DNA of 64,000 nt, taken from the NCBI GenBank assembly GCA_021613335.1, contig JAJTWR010000293.1:414001-478000 (forward strand), written 5' to 3'. Shown in pieces: positions 23,227 through 35,301 of this stretch (position 1 is the first letter of the stretch; the number at the start of each line of letters is the position of its first letter). This DNA is from Whitmania pigra (Eukaryota; Annelida; Clitellata; Hirudinida; Haemopidae). The position numbers were made by a program, and so were the translations under genes. Under the pieces are notes generated by a model. The model had not been told where the DNA came from. It searched no databases and worked only from the letters and a program-made list of their open reading frames with translations.

Positions 23227-26200
23227 CTAGGCTTCCACCTCGATTTTCTTGTCCTTGAAGTATTCGGCAAACCATAAGATGTGATCCTCCTTCTCTTTGA
23301 CAGTGAGGAAGGCATTCTTTGACAGGCCATTTACTACCAGTTCCATGAAGTGCCTGACAGGTCCCTTGTTGGGGAAGAGAGGTAAGTATCGTTCAAGAAA
23401 GATGTGCTCATGGAAGGAAGCGTCTGCTTCCAAACCTGATTGATTGAACGGAGAAATGTTTACCAGGAGAATGTTCAGTATGGTGATAAAAAGAAGGATA
23501 ACATGCTTCCTCCAGTAAAATCATATCTTTAGTTGATCAAACAAAACATTCCTATTGTTTTAGATTAACACTATTAAAATTGTATATTAATCATCAAATA
23601 ATAGATATAAATGATTTATAAATTTCATTATGTCAACACTTTATATATCTGATTATAAGCCACAAAATTTAACAACATAAAATTGATTCATTAATATTGA
23701 GACTTAATTCTCTAATACTGGAAAATCATATTCATAGTTCGAGAACCATTTATATAGTGCTACAAACATAACTCTACAACTATTTATATAGAGCCTCCAG
23801 TGTTAACCAATTAAAATCTGCACCTATTTACAAAAAAATGTCAACTCACCTTGCTCATTACTGATAGGGAAGTTCCATAACTTTCCCTCTTTGGTTAGGT
23901 CAATGGCCTCCTCGAAAAAATTCCTCGGAATTGTTCTCACTGAATTTTCGAGGCTTTCTCGTTCCAGTTGATCAAACAGGGACTCGCTCTCACAACCCGC
24001 AGTACGGAACTCTGGTTTAATATAAAATTTTAAAATCAATGATTTGATGGCCTTTAGATTTTCATGGCTTAGGTTTCTCTAATTAGGACTAAAATCTTTG
24101 ATTGTGATAATGGCTAGTAACACATATTTATGACAGTAATGTGGTGGTTGTGGTATTAGGTCGCAGACCAATTTTCTTTACTATTTGCTTTCATTTAGAT
24201 ATTTCAGGATAAATAAATCTAATAAGAGTTGTAAAATTCTTTAATTATTCCAGTCTATTATAACTAATAAGCATAAAGGAAAAAATGTAAGTTTTCTAGT
24301 TACCAGCTATTGTTTTAGTATCAAAAATACCAAGGCCTTGACCTGTTAATAAGTATGATTTGCTGTGCAAAAGAAAAAGCATTTTTCAGCACTGGTGTAA
24401 AATATATGAAAATATTAATTTTTATATAAATATTAGGTAACTTAAATACTAAATTAATTTATTTTATACAAATATCACTTAAATGAGTCATTCAACAAAA
24501 TGACAAATAAATAAAAATTGATAATTTCTTTCTGTTTTTTAATAATCTAATGTTAGTCTTTGGTAAAATGCTACTTAGCTAAATAAAAAGCTTAAAGCTA
24601 TTATTAATAATATGGCTAATATAAATATAATATAAAGTAAGAGATAGGAGTTTATAACTTTGAAATTGATTAAATATTAGAAATTATTAAATACATCTGT
24701 AGTACTAAAATACAAAAGACAACCTTGGGGCTGGCTGTATAAAAAGTGGTGAATGGCTAGTCAATGGCCTCATTTTCTTAACATCCAGTTTTAGTCCAGA
24801 AAATATGCCACTGCAAGTCATTGAAACAGTTCAAATAAAATTCAAACAGTCTGCAAAATTATTGTACATAAACTCTGAATTTGATGAAGAACCAACTGGA
24901 GAATCACCTGATAGATGGAGCTGGCTTTCCAGGTGTGGTTGCATCCATTTCCAAAGCTTGCAATAAATTTGACAATTTCAACAAATCAGGATCGGTTACG
25001 TGAGTGTCCTTTTCAACTCGTACCTCATTTTTAACCGGAACCTCCTTTTCAACCAGTACCTCCTTTTCAACCGGTACCTCCTTTTCAACCAGTACCTCCT
25101 TTTCAACCGGTACCTCCTTTTCAACCAGTAACTCCTTTTCAACCGGTACTTCCTTTTCAACTGTTATCTCCTTTTCAACTGGTACTTCCTTTTCAACTGG
25201 TTTGTTCTTTGCAATAACATTTTCTGTAGGCTTATCTTTGTCCAAAACATCTTGAGCAAGCTCTTTTTTAATGTTCTTGTGTTTTTTTGGCAACTTTTGC
25301 CTGCTTATAAAGAATTAATATTGTGATTAAAAGATGATAAAATTATTGCATTATAATTAATTCATATTCATGAAAACATTCAATAACATTATTTTTGTTG
25401 ATTCAAATTTCGTGCATTACAAAAAAGACATCTTTCTCAATTGCCTGGAGCCCAATTATAAATTATGACCTACTTAAGCATATTGACCTAAAAAACATTG
25501 GTTGATGTTCACTTTGCCTCAGGCTTTTAAGATAGTTTGTTGATGTTGAACTATCAGGCTTTTTATATGATAACATTTAATTTTTCATCTTAGTATAGCA
25601 GGCCAGAGTTGATTTCAGTTTCACATCTTATTACATCCATCCACAAATTTAATTTGGCCATTATTTAAATCTTTTAAATGCCATGTCAACATCTGAATTT
25701 GTTTGTAATGGTAAATATTTGAAAATGGTTTTATTTACAAGGCTGAGTTTTCTTACATTGTTTGTTCCTTCTTTTCAGCAGATAGTACATTCTCGTTTGG
25801 AACTTTGGATTTCCTTCCAAATGAAGAAATAGAAGAAGCTTAATAAAATATGTTTTGCTAAGATGCAATTACTAATATTCAAACATGGTTACACAATCGT
25901 AAATAAGTCAAAGTTAGAAACAACAAATATTCAAATTTATTTGAAAATGGTTTTGTTTACAAAGCTGGGTGTTCTTACTTTGTCTGTTTCTTCTTTGCAG
26001 CTGGTAGTCCCTCAATTGGAACTTCGGATGACCTTCCAAATAAAGAAATAGCAATATCTAAGAAGCTTAATAAAACATGGTTTGCTAAAAAGTATTATGA
26101 TCCAAAACTAATGTTCAAACATGGTTACATAACCATAAATAAATCAAAATTATAAGTTATAAAAATTCCAATTCATTTGAAAATCCATTAACTTCTGAAA

Positions 26201-26457
26201 AAAAGAAAAGCCCTTAAAAACGTAAGCAAAACTTACACAGCAGACATTTTCTTCGGTGGCTGTGCTTTCTCATGACCTGCTAACTTCTTCATCAAATTGG
26301 AAATATCGTTACTGCCTGGTTTGCCGCTAAACAAAAGTGTTTCATAATACTCTTTCTGATCGCGAATACTAATAAATCATAATCCGACAAACCTATTCGC
26401 AGCAAAAGTCCTAACACCATTAAAAAATGGAAGAAAGCGAGTCCTCATAGCATGCAT
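23227..26457 (-). CDS. MRPS31: Mitochondrial small-subunit ribosomal protein mS31
   Basis: Exons from high to low: 26393-26457, 26237-26326, 25979-26032, 25757-25813, 24908-25300, 24724-24734 (11 nt, inferred), 24304-24342, 23850-24011 and 23227-23435. They join to 359 aa. The N-terminus [20 protein letters not shown] is basic and hydrophobic with no acidic residues, as expected of a mitochondrial targeting peptide. The conserved mS31 core is at the C-terminus: GLGIFDTKT, then [26 protein letters not shown] and [17 protein letters not shown]. The middle is a poorly conserved Lys/Glu-rich linker with a hexapeptide repeat. Exons 3 and 4 are duplicates of each other. Its start is 777 bp from the divergent CELF start. 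The C-terminal core is certain; the microexon rests on phase only. Confidence 0.9.
23743..23800 (-). repeat. SINE 3' fragment in an MRPS31 intron
   Basis: AACCATTTATATAGTGC is the reverse complement of GCACTATATAAATGGTT, matching the GCGCTATACAAATGGTT body of the SINE. A second similar piece, ACTATTTATATAGAGCC, follows, so the body segment is partly duplicated. Confidence 0.55.
25000..25200 (-). repeat. In-frame coding minisatellite in MRPS31 (VEKEVP hexapeptide)
   Basis: An 18-bp unit encoding variants of VEKEV-P/L is repeated about 11 times within the fifth exon, partly as a 36-bp dimer that alternates P and L. The exon stays open, so expansion and contraction happen in whole codons. The antisense strand is also open (Ser/Thr/Phe-rich), which is a shadow. 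Confidence 0.9.
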
Positions 26458-27234
26458 TTTGCTGAAGGTTGGTTGTCGCACAATGTAACGCAAACGATAT
26501 TATATATAACAACAATGAACTAAGAGGAGATGAAACTGATTTGTACACGTTATTTTAAATAAAAGGCATAAAAATTCATTTTATACCGCGCAAAATAATA
26601 TAAATGCAACGATAACAAAAGGTTTTTTTAGTTTAATATGCTTTGGACAGCATTTGACCCCAGTTTATCTTGTATTCGTGCAGAATTTATCGTTGCAATG
26701 AACTTACTGTTAAAGAAATTTAGAAAGTTGGTATTCATATTTTATTACATTGTTTTGCCATTCTGACGTTGATTCATAAATGGGATTATTATAGACCGCA
26801 CAAATCCAAATAAACGATGTTAGCAAGATTTAGTTTCAACTTTAATGTGTTCTTTGAACAGTTTTTCCTGCAGCTTCAATAATGCTCGTAATTATTTGAG
26901 AGCATTAATAAAATTAAAACTCCATTATTAATCGCTTCACTCAAGTAACAGAGTTTTTTGTTCATATAGAGGTAAGTTATGTCTAACTTTTTTTTATTTA
27001 TAAACTTATTTATATTAGCAGTAAAACTTATCTTTGAACCTTCGCAAAAACCTGATAAATACGATTACTGAACATTTATATTATTTTAGTGATATTTTAA
27101 CAAGTAATAAAAATTCTGCATATTATTTTAAATTTTGACATAGTCTAGCGTCCATATATAAAGGAATTACATCTAAATACGCTCGTGCTCTGCTATTTAT
27201 CTGTAATACAGGTTGGAGTCTCAGTAAATTTGAA
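26458..27234. promoter_or_regulatory. Shared divergent promoter region, MRPS31 / CELF
   Basis: 777 bp separate the two start codons on opposite strands. No TATA box can be assigned with confidence. A pyrimidine-poor splice-acceptor-like ctgtaatacag at 27201-27211 just upstream of the CELF ATG suggests the CELF 5'UTR may be spliced, with its promoter further left. Bidirectional control is inferred from geometry. Confidence 0.4.
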
Positions 27235-30200
27235 ATGGCCGACAATTCATTCGCTGGAGGTAAAAATTACATTTTTTAGAGATCGGCGAATGTTAGCTTT
27301 CATGGATTTGTTGTTAAATTATCGGAACGCATTTCTGAAATAGGCTTCTTTTGTCTCGTCAATCATCCCGTCGTCTTTTAAAAATCGTTAACATGGCTGA
27401 GTATGAGATTGTTTGACATTATCGAAAATGCAATACGGTGTATTCAAGATTCATTTTTTTCTTCTTTAAACGCAACATTTTTTAAATCTGGGTATCTAGG
27501 TTCATTAATAGGTAACACATTACATAATATTATCAATGCCAACAATATGTTAAGATTTGAAAATTGTTTTATTTTAGTTTATTTTATACATATGATGTTA
27601 TTTTTTTTTAAATTTTAATAAAACAACAAATGGAATAACAACCGAAGCAGTTAACATTTCCACTTGAGGATGCTTACATCTGTATAAATTTGGGTATTTT
27701 ATTTCAAGATTATGCAGAAGGCTCTGACCCGGCTATGCCAGGTGAACCAGATGCCGACTCCATAAAGTTGTTTGTTGGACAAATCCCAAAAGAAATATCA
27801 AAAGAAGAACTGACAAGTATATTTGAAGCATTTGGGCCTATTTATCAAATTGTAAAAGTTAAAGACAGAAATACTCAAGAATACAAAGGTAAGGAATTTA
27901 TTGAGATGACTGATAGTTGCAATTTCGATTCATTTCTGTAACTTATGTCTGTGGAAAAATAGGATACAGAATGATTGTATTTATAGGATGTGCATTTGTT
28001 ACTTATTACAAGAGACAATCTGCCATTGATGCTCAAAATGAATTGCATGGAAAGAAGTCTTTCCCTGGGGTAATGCCTTTTCTATTAAACATTTGCTGAA
28101 TTCATGAAGTGGACATTTGATATGCTGAATAAAAACATTTTATTGAGAAATTTGTTCTTAAATAAAGAAAGTTTTGGTAAGAGGCTTATGGTCAAATTTT
28201 GTATTTCAGTTGAAGGGCCTCATGCAAGTTAAGCCAGCGAATAGTGAATTAAAGAATGGTAAGTCAATTAGAAATATAAACATATCTGCATTACAAGTGT
28301 TAACAGTACTGATATGCTATCAATTTAAGTGCAGTTGCAATTGGATTATAATTTTGTTTGCAGAGGAAGAAAGGAAGCTTTTTGTGGGAATGTTGCCAAA
28401 GAACATGGCAGATGAAGACTTGAAAAAAGAGATGTTGCCCTTTGGAGCAATCGAGGATTGTGTTATTCTTCGAGACAGGGATGGAAATAGCAAAGGTAAG
28501 GAGCACGTTTTGCATCATCAATCATTGCTGGATTGAACGGTGATGGTTTTTATGAAAATAAAAAAATTTTAACCTGAATTGAATGAGAACAACAATGATG
28601 AATATGATGAGCAGGACAATATTATGGATTCTGATGCTTGCTGAGAAAGAAATCCATGCACTGTGTTTACTTATTTATTCTGTATTAGCTTTATTTCTTA
28701 AATTTGTTATATTTGCTGTTATGTGGGCTCTTTTGTATTCAAGGAATCTTTTGTTTGTAGGCTGTGCTTTTGTGACCTATGCTACTAAGAAAAGTGCCTC
28801 TAACGCCATAAAGGGATTGCACCACGTGAGAACATTAGAGGTATATACATGTGTATATATATATATATATGTATATATGTCGTTTATTTCAAATTTGCAT
28901 TTACACTTTACTATGTCTATTGGAAGTGATGATTTCTTGTGCCTCTGAAGATGTGTACGTGTTTTATGTGATGGCCTCAGGAACTGAATTGTGTGCAGCC
29001 ATGCAGTAGCGTGGTACATCGAATACTAATTATCGCTAGGATAGTTGTAGCAGCCGAAGATAGCAAATAGTAATTAGATGAAGATTTTAATAATCTCAAT
29101 TCAGTTTTAAAAACTAGAATTCATTGATTTAATTATTTTGAAGGAGTGGCCCAGTTGAAGTGCCACTTGTTTCTATGTCCACATTTTCTTATTAGTCCAT
29201 TAGCAGACCATCGTATTGCTTCTCAATCCCTTATTGTCTGCCAGAAACAGAGAGATGGATCATCTTTTGTGTGTTTGAGTCACGTGTATATGTGTGTGTG
29301 TGTGTGAGTGTGTGTGTGTGTGTGTCTACGGGTCCAATGAAGGTCATCCAATATTTCTTTACAATATTGGAAAGGTCTTGTTTGGACATGCCCTGTATTG
29401 GTATCTGTGGTGATAAAAATACTTTTTAATTATACAAAAGGAATAGCTTTGATAAATGAATTATCTGTTTGCATATTTAATAATTTTCGTCTGAGCTTAT
29501 CTGGAGTTTTGATAAGAGATGGTTTCAAAATATAATTTATTATCTAAACTAAAAATATAGACTTTTATTAATCTGACAATTAGACAGTTATCTAAGTAGG
29601 CATTTTACTTTAAGTCACTTCAAACATTTGGAATGGATCTCGTTTTTGTAAATGAGCAAATTAAATAGCTTTTTTAAATGATCAGGGTGCATCTGCTCCT
29701 CTTGTGGTAAAAGTTGCTGAAACTCAGAAAGAGAAGGAGATCAAGAAGAAGGTGAAAGAAGGAGTCATGATGAATGCTGTTCCAGGAAGCTTTGTTAGTT
29801 TCAGGGTTGCAGATTCAGCAATGATTTGTTTGGATGTTCATTGTTCTTGGGCATTCATTGGTTTCAAGTGTTTGGGTGTTTCATTTTGATAGGGATGTCA
29901 CTGATGAAGATGGCTGTGATGATTGATAATATTTAACCATAAACTTTGGTTTTTATAACTTCATAATTTAATTGTAATCAATTTAAAGCCACTAATTCAC
30001 ACATTCAAATATTTAAAATTCACATTTTATTAAATAGAGTTTATTTTTAATTTTCAGGGAGCTGCAAACCCATTGGGTAAGTGGAGGTTTTCATTTCAAT
30101 GTAGATCTCAACTTTGAGTTTTAAACTGGTCTCTTAAAATTTTGTAATGGAATGCTTGCTCGATTTATTTTTGGTTTGTATTTAAAGTGTAATTTGTATT

Positions 30201-31713
30201 TATTGATTTTGCTTTCATTAAATCTTATTCCAGCCACTCCAGGCTATTTTGGTGCTGCTCCTCCAGTAGCCAACCAGCTGAACACGCAGAATCAGCCAAG
30301 TTAGTGAACAGATTTGTTCGTAGTACTAGTGCATGTTAACTTTAATCCTTGCAACGAATAAATGACTGATTACTTGCACATGTTACTCGTGGGTGAATTG
30401 ACACGATAATATGACTAAAAGATACCCTAGTTGGTTTCAAGCTCGATTTATTTCATTGTAGATCCAACTTTAAATGCTTTGTCGACCTTGTCACAGACAC
30501 CAGGTTAGAGAATTTAATCGAAGTGGTACTAGCCTCAAAAGTATAGGTTGCTAGATGTTAAATATGTTCCAACATTAATTCCATGATTCACTTTTATTTT
30601 TTAAGGCTTTGGCAGCACCAGTCTTCAGAACTTGGGAACTGCTCTTTCTGCCATTGCCAGTGACCCTCGTAAGTGACGTAATAATGGTGTTACGTTTAAT
30701 ACTGTTTGAGGCAACCTTTATTCATTTATTTTCTTAAGCTCTACGATCTCTCTTGAATGGATGGATAAGGATTAAGAGCATGCATGATACATTGTCAGCA
30801 TGATATATTTAAATAAGATATATCATCAATTGTTTGCTAATCCTTTCAGTGCTCAGTGCTTTCCTCAACCCTAATGTGGCTCTCATTCAACAAATGACCA
30901 ACGGAGCCACCAATGCCATGAACCAGCTTCCAGCCAGTACCAACTTTGGTAAGCTCTCTTTAATTGATTTGAATCACTAATTAATTAACATAACCTTTTA
31001 TTTGCTTTTTTTATTTTATTTAAAATGCTTTTATTTGGGATTATTAACTTCAGTTGTTGAGAATTTCCAATTACTGATTTCATTGGTTATAATTAAATTT
31101 TATTAATTTTAAATATTTTTTATGATGTACTGGAATTGGAGTAGATGAGGCTTTGGAATGCTTCGTCAATTGGCGATGTTATTTTTATTGTCACTATCTT
31201 TATTTCCTACCACCAGGTGTTTATGGAAACAATCAAACTCAACAAACTCCACAAGTTGCAAACTGGAAAAACCCAGGTAATTACAAGTCTTTAATATTTT
31301 CATATTAACACATGACAATGTGGATTATTATAATTGTATCAATTAATGACTCCAGGCATGGATGATTGCAACCTCTTCATATTCAACATTCCTGAGAACT
31401 ACAGAGAAGGCGAACTTATGCAGCTGTTTGCTCCGTTTGGAAACATCGTCTCCTCCAGGGTCTACTATGACAAGAAGACAAACAAGAGCAAAGGATTCGG
31501 TGAGATTTGAACTCTAGACCTTAGAATTGAGATCTAAATATTTTGTCCATAGCCCAATATCATCCTTGACTCTTAACTCGATCAGGTTTTGTCAGCTACG
31601 ACAACCCTTCCTCATCTAAGGCTGCCATCCAGGCCATGAATGGGGCCCATGTTGGCAACAGGAGGATTAAGGTTGAACTCAAAAAGCCAAGGACTGAGGG
31701 CAAGCCCTACTGA
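27235..31713 (+). CDS. CELF: CELF/Bruno-like RNA-binding protein with three RRMs
   Basis: Exons 27235-27259, 27718-27888, 27987-28069, 28210-28258, 28364-28495, 28761-28840, 29686-29793, 30058-30076, 30234-30299, 30462-30503, 30606-30668, 30850-30948, 31217-31276, 31356-31499 and 31586-31713 join in frame to 422 aa. RRM1 has RNP2 LFVGQIP and RNP1 GCAFVTYY; RRM2 has LFVGMLP and GCAFVTYA; the C-terminal RRM3 has LFIFNIP and KGFGFVSYDN. RRM2 and RRM3 are separated by the Ala/Gln/Asn-rich divergent linker typical of CELF proteins. The end KVELKKPRTEGKPY is characteristic. CELF proteins bind GU-rich RNA and control alternative splicing, translation and mRNA decay in nucleus and cytoplasm. The N-terminus is short (26 aa before RRM1), like CELF1/2. 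Many small phase-1 linker exons give scope for alternative splicing. RRM1 and RRM2 are each split by an intron in front of RNP1. Confidence 0.95.
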
Positions 31714-32200
31714 GATGGTTTGGATCAGTTTGTGTTCTTTGCTTGCCCCACAATTTATCTTGATATGATATAAATATTAAAATATTATTACTATTGTAAT
31801 CCTATTTTATGCTGTAAAGTAAATACGGTAGCTACAGTATATTGTGTTAATAATAAATATGACTTTTAACCTGGTGACAGTAAGATATCTTATAAACACC
31901 ATATTTTAAGTATATGGTAATGTTAATATGATGTATAACTATAATTATGGTGAGTCAAGTAATTGCATTCATATTTTATGGCATTATTTTAAGCAACCAT
32001 ATCGCTTTAATAAGCCTATAAATCATGCATGACCAATTTGTTATTGTTGTTGTTACGCAGGTTCTATGAGAAGAGATGATGATGATGGTGACTGTATTTT
32101 ATGGTAGCTGTAACTGTGTCAAGATGTTAGCATCTTTGCTGGTGTTGGCGAACGTTTTGTTTCACATACATGGATTCTAACTTTCATTATCGAATATTAA

Positions 32201-32290
<90 letters not shown>

Positions 32291-33540
32291 TATTATTACT
32301 ATTGTTCATGCTGTTGTTACTTTATGACTTATTTCTATGAACTCGTTGCAAAACTTTTGTATGTGAATGATAATGATTATTTGTTAAAAAATATTGGTGG
32401 TCTTGTAATAAGTGGCTGTTTTCCTATAAAAATGAAGTGGATTGGTTACTTTCTGTGTATGTTACGTGTATTATTTTTTTTTGAAAATAAAAGGCAGCAA
32501 ATATAACTGGTTGTGAGGTTTTAAAACCTGCCTTTCTTTTACAGTTAATTTTAGTACAATTTGTAAATGTGATGATGAATATGATGGTGGTTATTCAATT
32601 CTTTAATGACTCTCAGTTCGTCAACTACTGAGTCTATTAATATTAATGAGGAGCTTGTATTCATGACAATTCAATTGTAAAATGATTATGCAAGTTTGAG
32701 GGAAAGTGAAACTATACTGGCTAGTAGTTGCACTTGTTCAACTTTCTCAGTATTTAAATATCTTAATGCAGTGTCACTAATTGAGGCAATCAAGAAGTGG
32801 TTAGCAAGCCACGATATAAATGTGCATAGACAATAGTTGTATTCATTATATCGGATAATGACTTGATATTATGGTAGTAGGTATGATTGAGGTGGTCACA
32901 GTTTTGTGAAGGTAGCATGAAAGTAGTAGCAACTATGTACCAGTGCTTGTCCTATTACGTGTGGGGTTCTTATAGATGAAGCCCTGTGTTATTGTTGGAC
33001 TTTCAAATATTCCTATCAGAAGTGAGTCCATTTTGTATGTCCTTCACTTATTATTTGATTCGTGTTTTCTGTGCTCTTATTTATTGCTGAATGTTTGTTA
33101 CAAAGTTTATTCTGACCATAGAGTTTAAGCAGATGTTAATAAAAATGGCCTTAAAACTGTTTTGAATATAATATCATTATTATTTGGCTAATACATGTCA
33201 ATATGTGAAGGTGTCCAATGTGCAGATTAGTAAGTAAATCTATCCTGTCTCAGTAAGTGAAATTTTTTATTTTGTTTGCACTTGTAAATGCTCTAAATAA
33301 ATTTTTTTATAAACATATAGTAATGTTTTACAACGACAGGCTTTTATTTATATTGAGTATTTATGCTTTTAGCCATTATTAAGCAAAAAATTACTATTAC
33401 AATATCATAGCCATTGCTACTATTATTATTATTTACATTGGTTACTGCTTCTAACCACTATTGTGATCATTATTAACACTGTGATCCTTTCCCCCAAGAG
33501 TCTGCTGTACTGCAATTTATTCAATTTCATAGGAACATTA
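31714..33540. other. CELF 3'UTR and intergenic DNA with long (ATT)n
   Basis: AT-rich and non-coding. Candidate polyadenylation signals (AATAAA) lie at about 31851 and 33296. A (ATT)n tract occupies about 32203-32300. No open frame has a recognisable family signature. Confidence 0.55.
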
Positions 33541-33547
33541 TTTTAGA

Positions 33548-33975
33548 TGCAAGTGAAGTTGCTGTCATCAAAGTGCTGTCAGTGGCGATGTGCTACAAAT
33601 GATCAAGTGGTTAAACAATGGCTTGCAATCATTTGGACCTTCATGGTAAGAAATAAAGAGTGGATTAAAGTCATATAAGGGCCGATAATAACTTTAAGGC
33701 ACTAAGATCAATTGATTTTCAATTTCCTATCTTTACTTTTTCCTATTTTATCCTTTCCTTTCTTTACCATTAATTGATTTTATGGTTCTAATTTGAAACA
33801 TTCTTACTAAGAAACCATTTCAACAAATTAAGAGTTATTTATTTAGAATTTATATGTTTGCAGGAGTACACTGTGGTTTCTGTCCAAACTGAGAATGGAT
33901 TCAACCTTGCAAGTCTCTGAACTGCCGATTAAGATAGATCTCGATGGTGAAAAATACAAGAAATTTCACCAAATG
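33548..33975 (+). other. Possible pair of orphan exons (small spliced transcript)
   Basis: A segment bounded by ttttag (33547) and gtaaga (33648) begins with ATG. A second segment follows a good tttgcag acceptor at 33863. Joined, they give an open frame of about 50 codons ending at 33920. An alternative frame of the second segment reads MDSTLQVSELPIKIDLDG and runs to a gtaagg donor at 33975. No family is recognised. It could be a lncRNA, distal UTR exons or chance. Confidence 0.25.
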
Positions 33976-34282
33976 TAAGGCTGATTACTAAAAGCACACG
34001 TTACCAGAGGCTTCTAAGAAGTGATGCATATTCGAGTGTGTGGTCAAACAATGGAGTCAGACTGTGCAGGAAATGATTAGTTTTATTAAAATATTGATAA
34101 TACTGATAATTAAAATATATTAAACACTTTGCTCGTGTTTACCTTAAAAACCTAGTGAAAGAACGAGTTTATTTATGGTATCCAGTATATAATTTTATTT
34201 ATTTGATTAAAGTCTGTTGCATAACTGGGATGATTTATGCTAGGGATTTATACAAGTACAGACTAGACATTCTATTCATATA

Positions 34283-34449
34283 AGATAGGTAGCAAAGTGA
34301 ATATAGTTCTGAAAAATAAATTCCATAGAAATTATGTTTTCGTAATTAATCAAGAAGGATATGGAAAGATAGGTAGCAAAGTGAATATAGTTCTGAAAAA
34401 TAAATTCCATAGAAATTATGTTTTCGTAATTAATCAAGAAGGATATGGC
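34283..34449. repeat. 84-bp tandem duplication
   Basis: Two apparently identical copies of a unit starting AGATAGGTAGCAAAGTGAAT, at 34283 and 34367. The first ends and the second begins without a spacer. It is non-coding. Confidence 0.9.
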
Positions 34450-34544
34450 TTCACCATACCCAAATTCCCTGTTTTCATTTTATCTCGCATACCCATATGC
34501 CAAGAAATATGCTCCACCGTAAATTATTAATTATTGATAAATTG

Positions 34545-34705
34545 TTGTGCGAGTTGGCTCAGAGGGTTGAATGCAGCCGTTACTTGTCTTGTTAGCAACC
34601 AAGCTCGCACAGCCAGGGAGCGTCCTCGGGTAGGGGCGCCATACAAGTGGTGGAGCGATTATGGAGTGCCTTCGCATCCCATTCAGATATATAAGACAAT
34701 CAATC
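34545..34705 (+). repeat. Diverged SINE-like element
   Basis: The head GCGAGTTGGCTCAGAGGGTT resembles the SINE A-box region. GGCGCCATACAAGTGGTGGAGCG matches the GGCGCTATACAAATGGTTGAGC body of the other copies. The B-box is not clear and the tail is CAAT-rich instead of ATT. It is either an old copy or a related subfamily. Confidence 0.55.
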
Positions 34706-35301
34706 AATCAAAAAATTTGCTGAATATAATTCATGCCTGTTAAACATGAAATTGTGCCTGGTAAGCTCAAAATTGAGAGTGCTGACACAAAATGTGTCAT
34801 CTTGATATAAAACCAAACCTAGAGAAGTGGCACTAATAAGTATTGGCAAAGTGATGAGACTGACCAAAGTTTACCTCATGATTGTCAGAATTATATGATT
34901 ACAGCAATTATTTATATCATTATCAGTTTAATCTGATAATCTCTTACTTCAATCCGTTTTAAAATCATAATAAATTATTATGATAATAATAACATCAATG
35001 ATGTTAGAGGTGCAGTGTTTGCTGGACGAGACTTCTCAGATGTTGCAATTACTATTTGGTGTGAAATGTGTGTGACCATTGAAATGTGCAATCCATGCCT
35101 CCACCTAATCAATTAAGGAAAACGTAGAATGAATAAGATATGATTTACAACACATATTTTTCTCATCAAAATTCCTTTTGAAACCCTCTCAACTTGCAAG
35201 TCTTTGAATCTAATGGTATTTTATTATTTTAAAATGCTCGAAAATGATACTTGTGTCAAATTATTGAATTAAGTCTGAAATTTGAAAACAACTGTCATTG
35301 T
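34706..35301. other. Intergenic DNA downstream of SF3A3
   Basis: AT-rich with no gene seen. It includes the presumed 3'UTR of the minus-strand SF3A3 gene. Confidence 0.45.

Noticed and set aside
25004..25255. Plus-strand Ser/Thr/Phe repeat frame
   Set aside because: Antisense shadow of the MRPS31 VEKEVP coding repeat; the minus strand has matching splice sites and homologous flanks.
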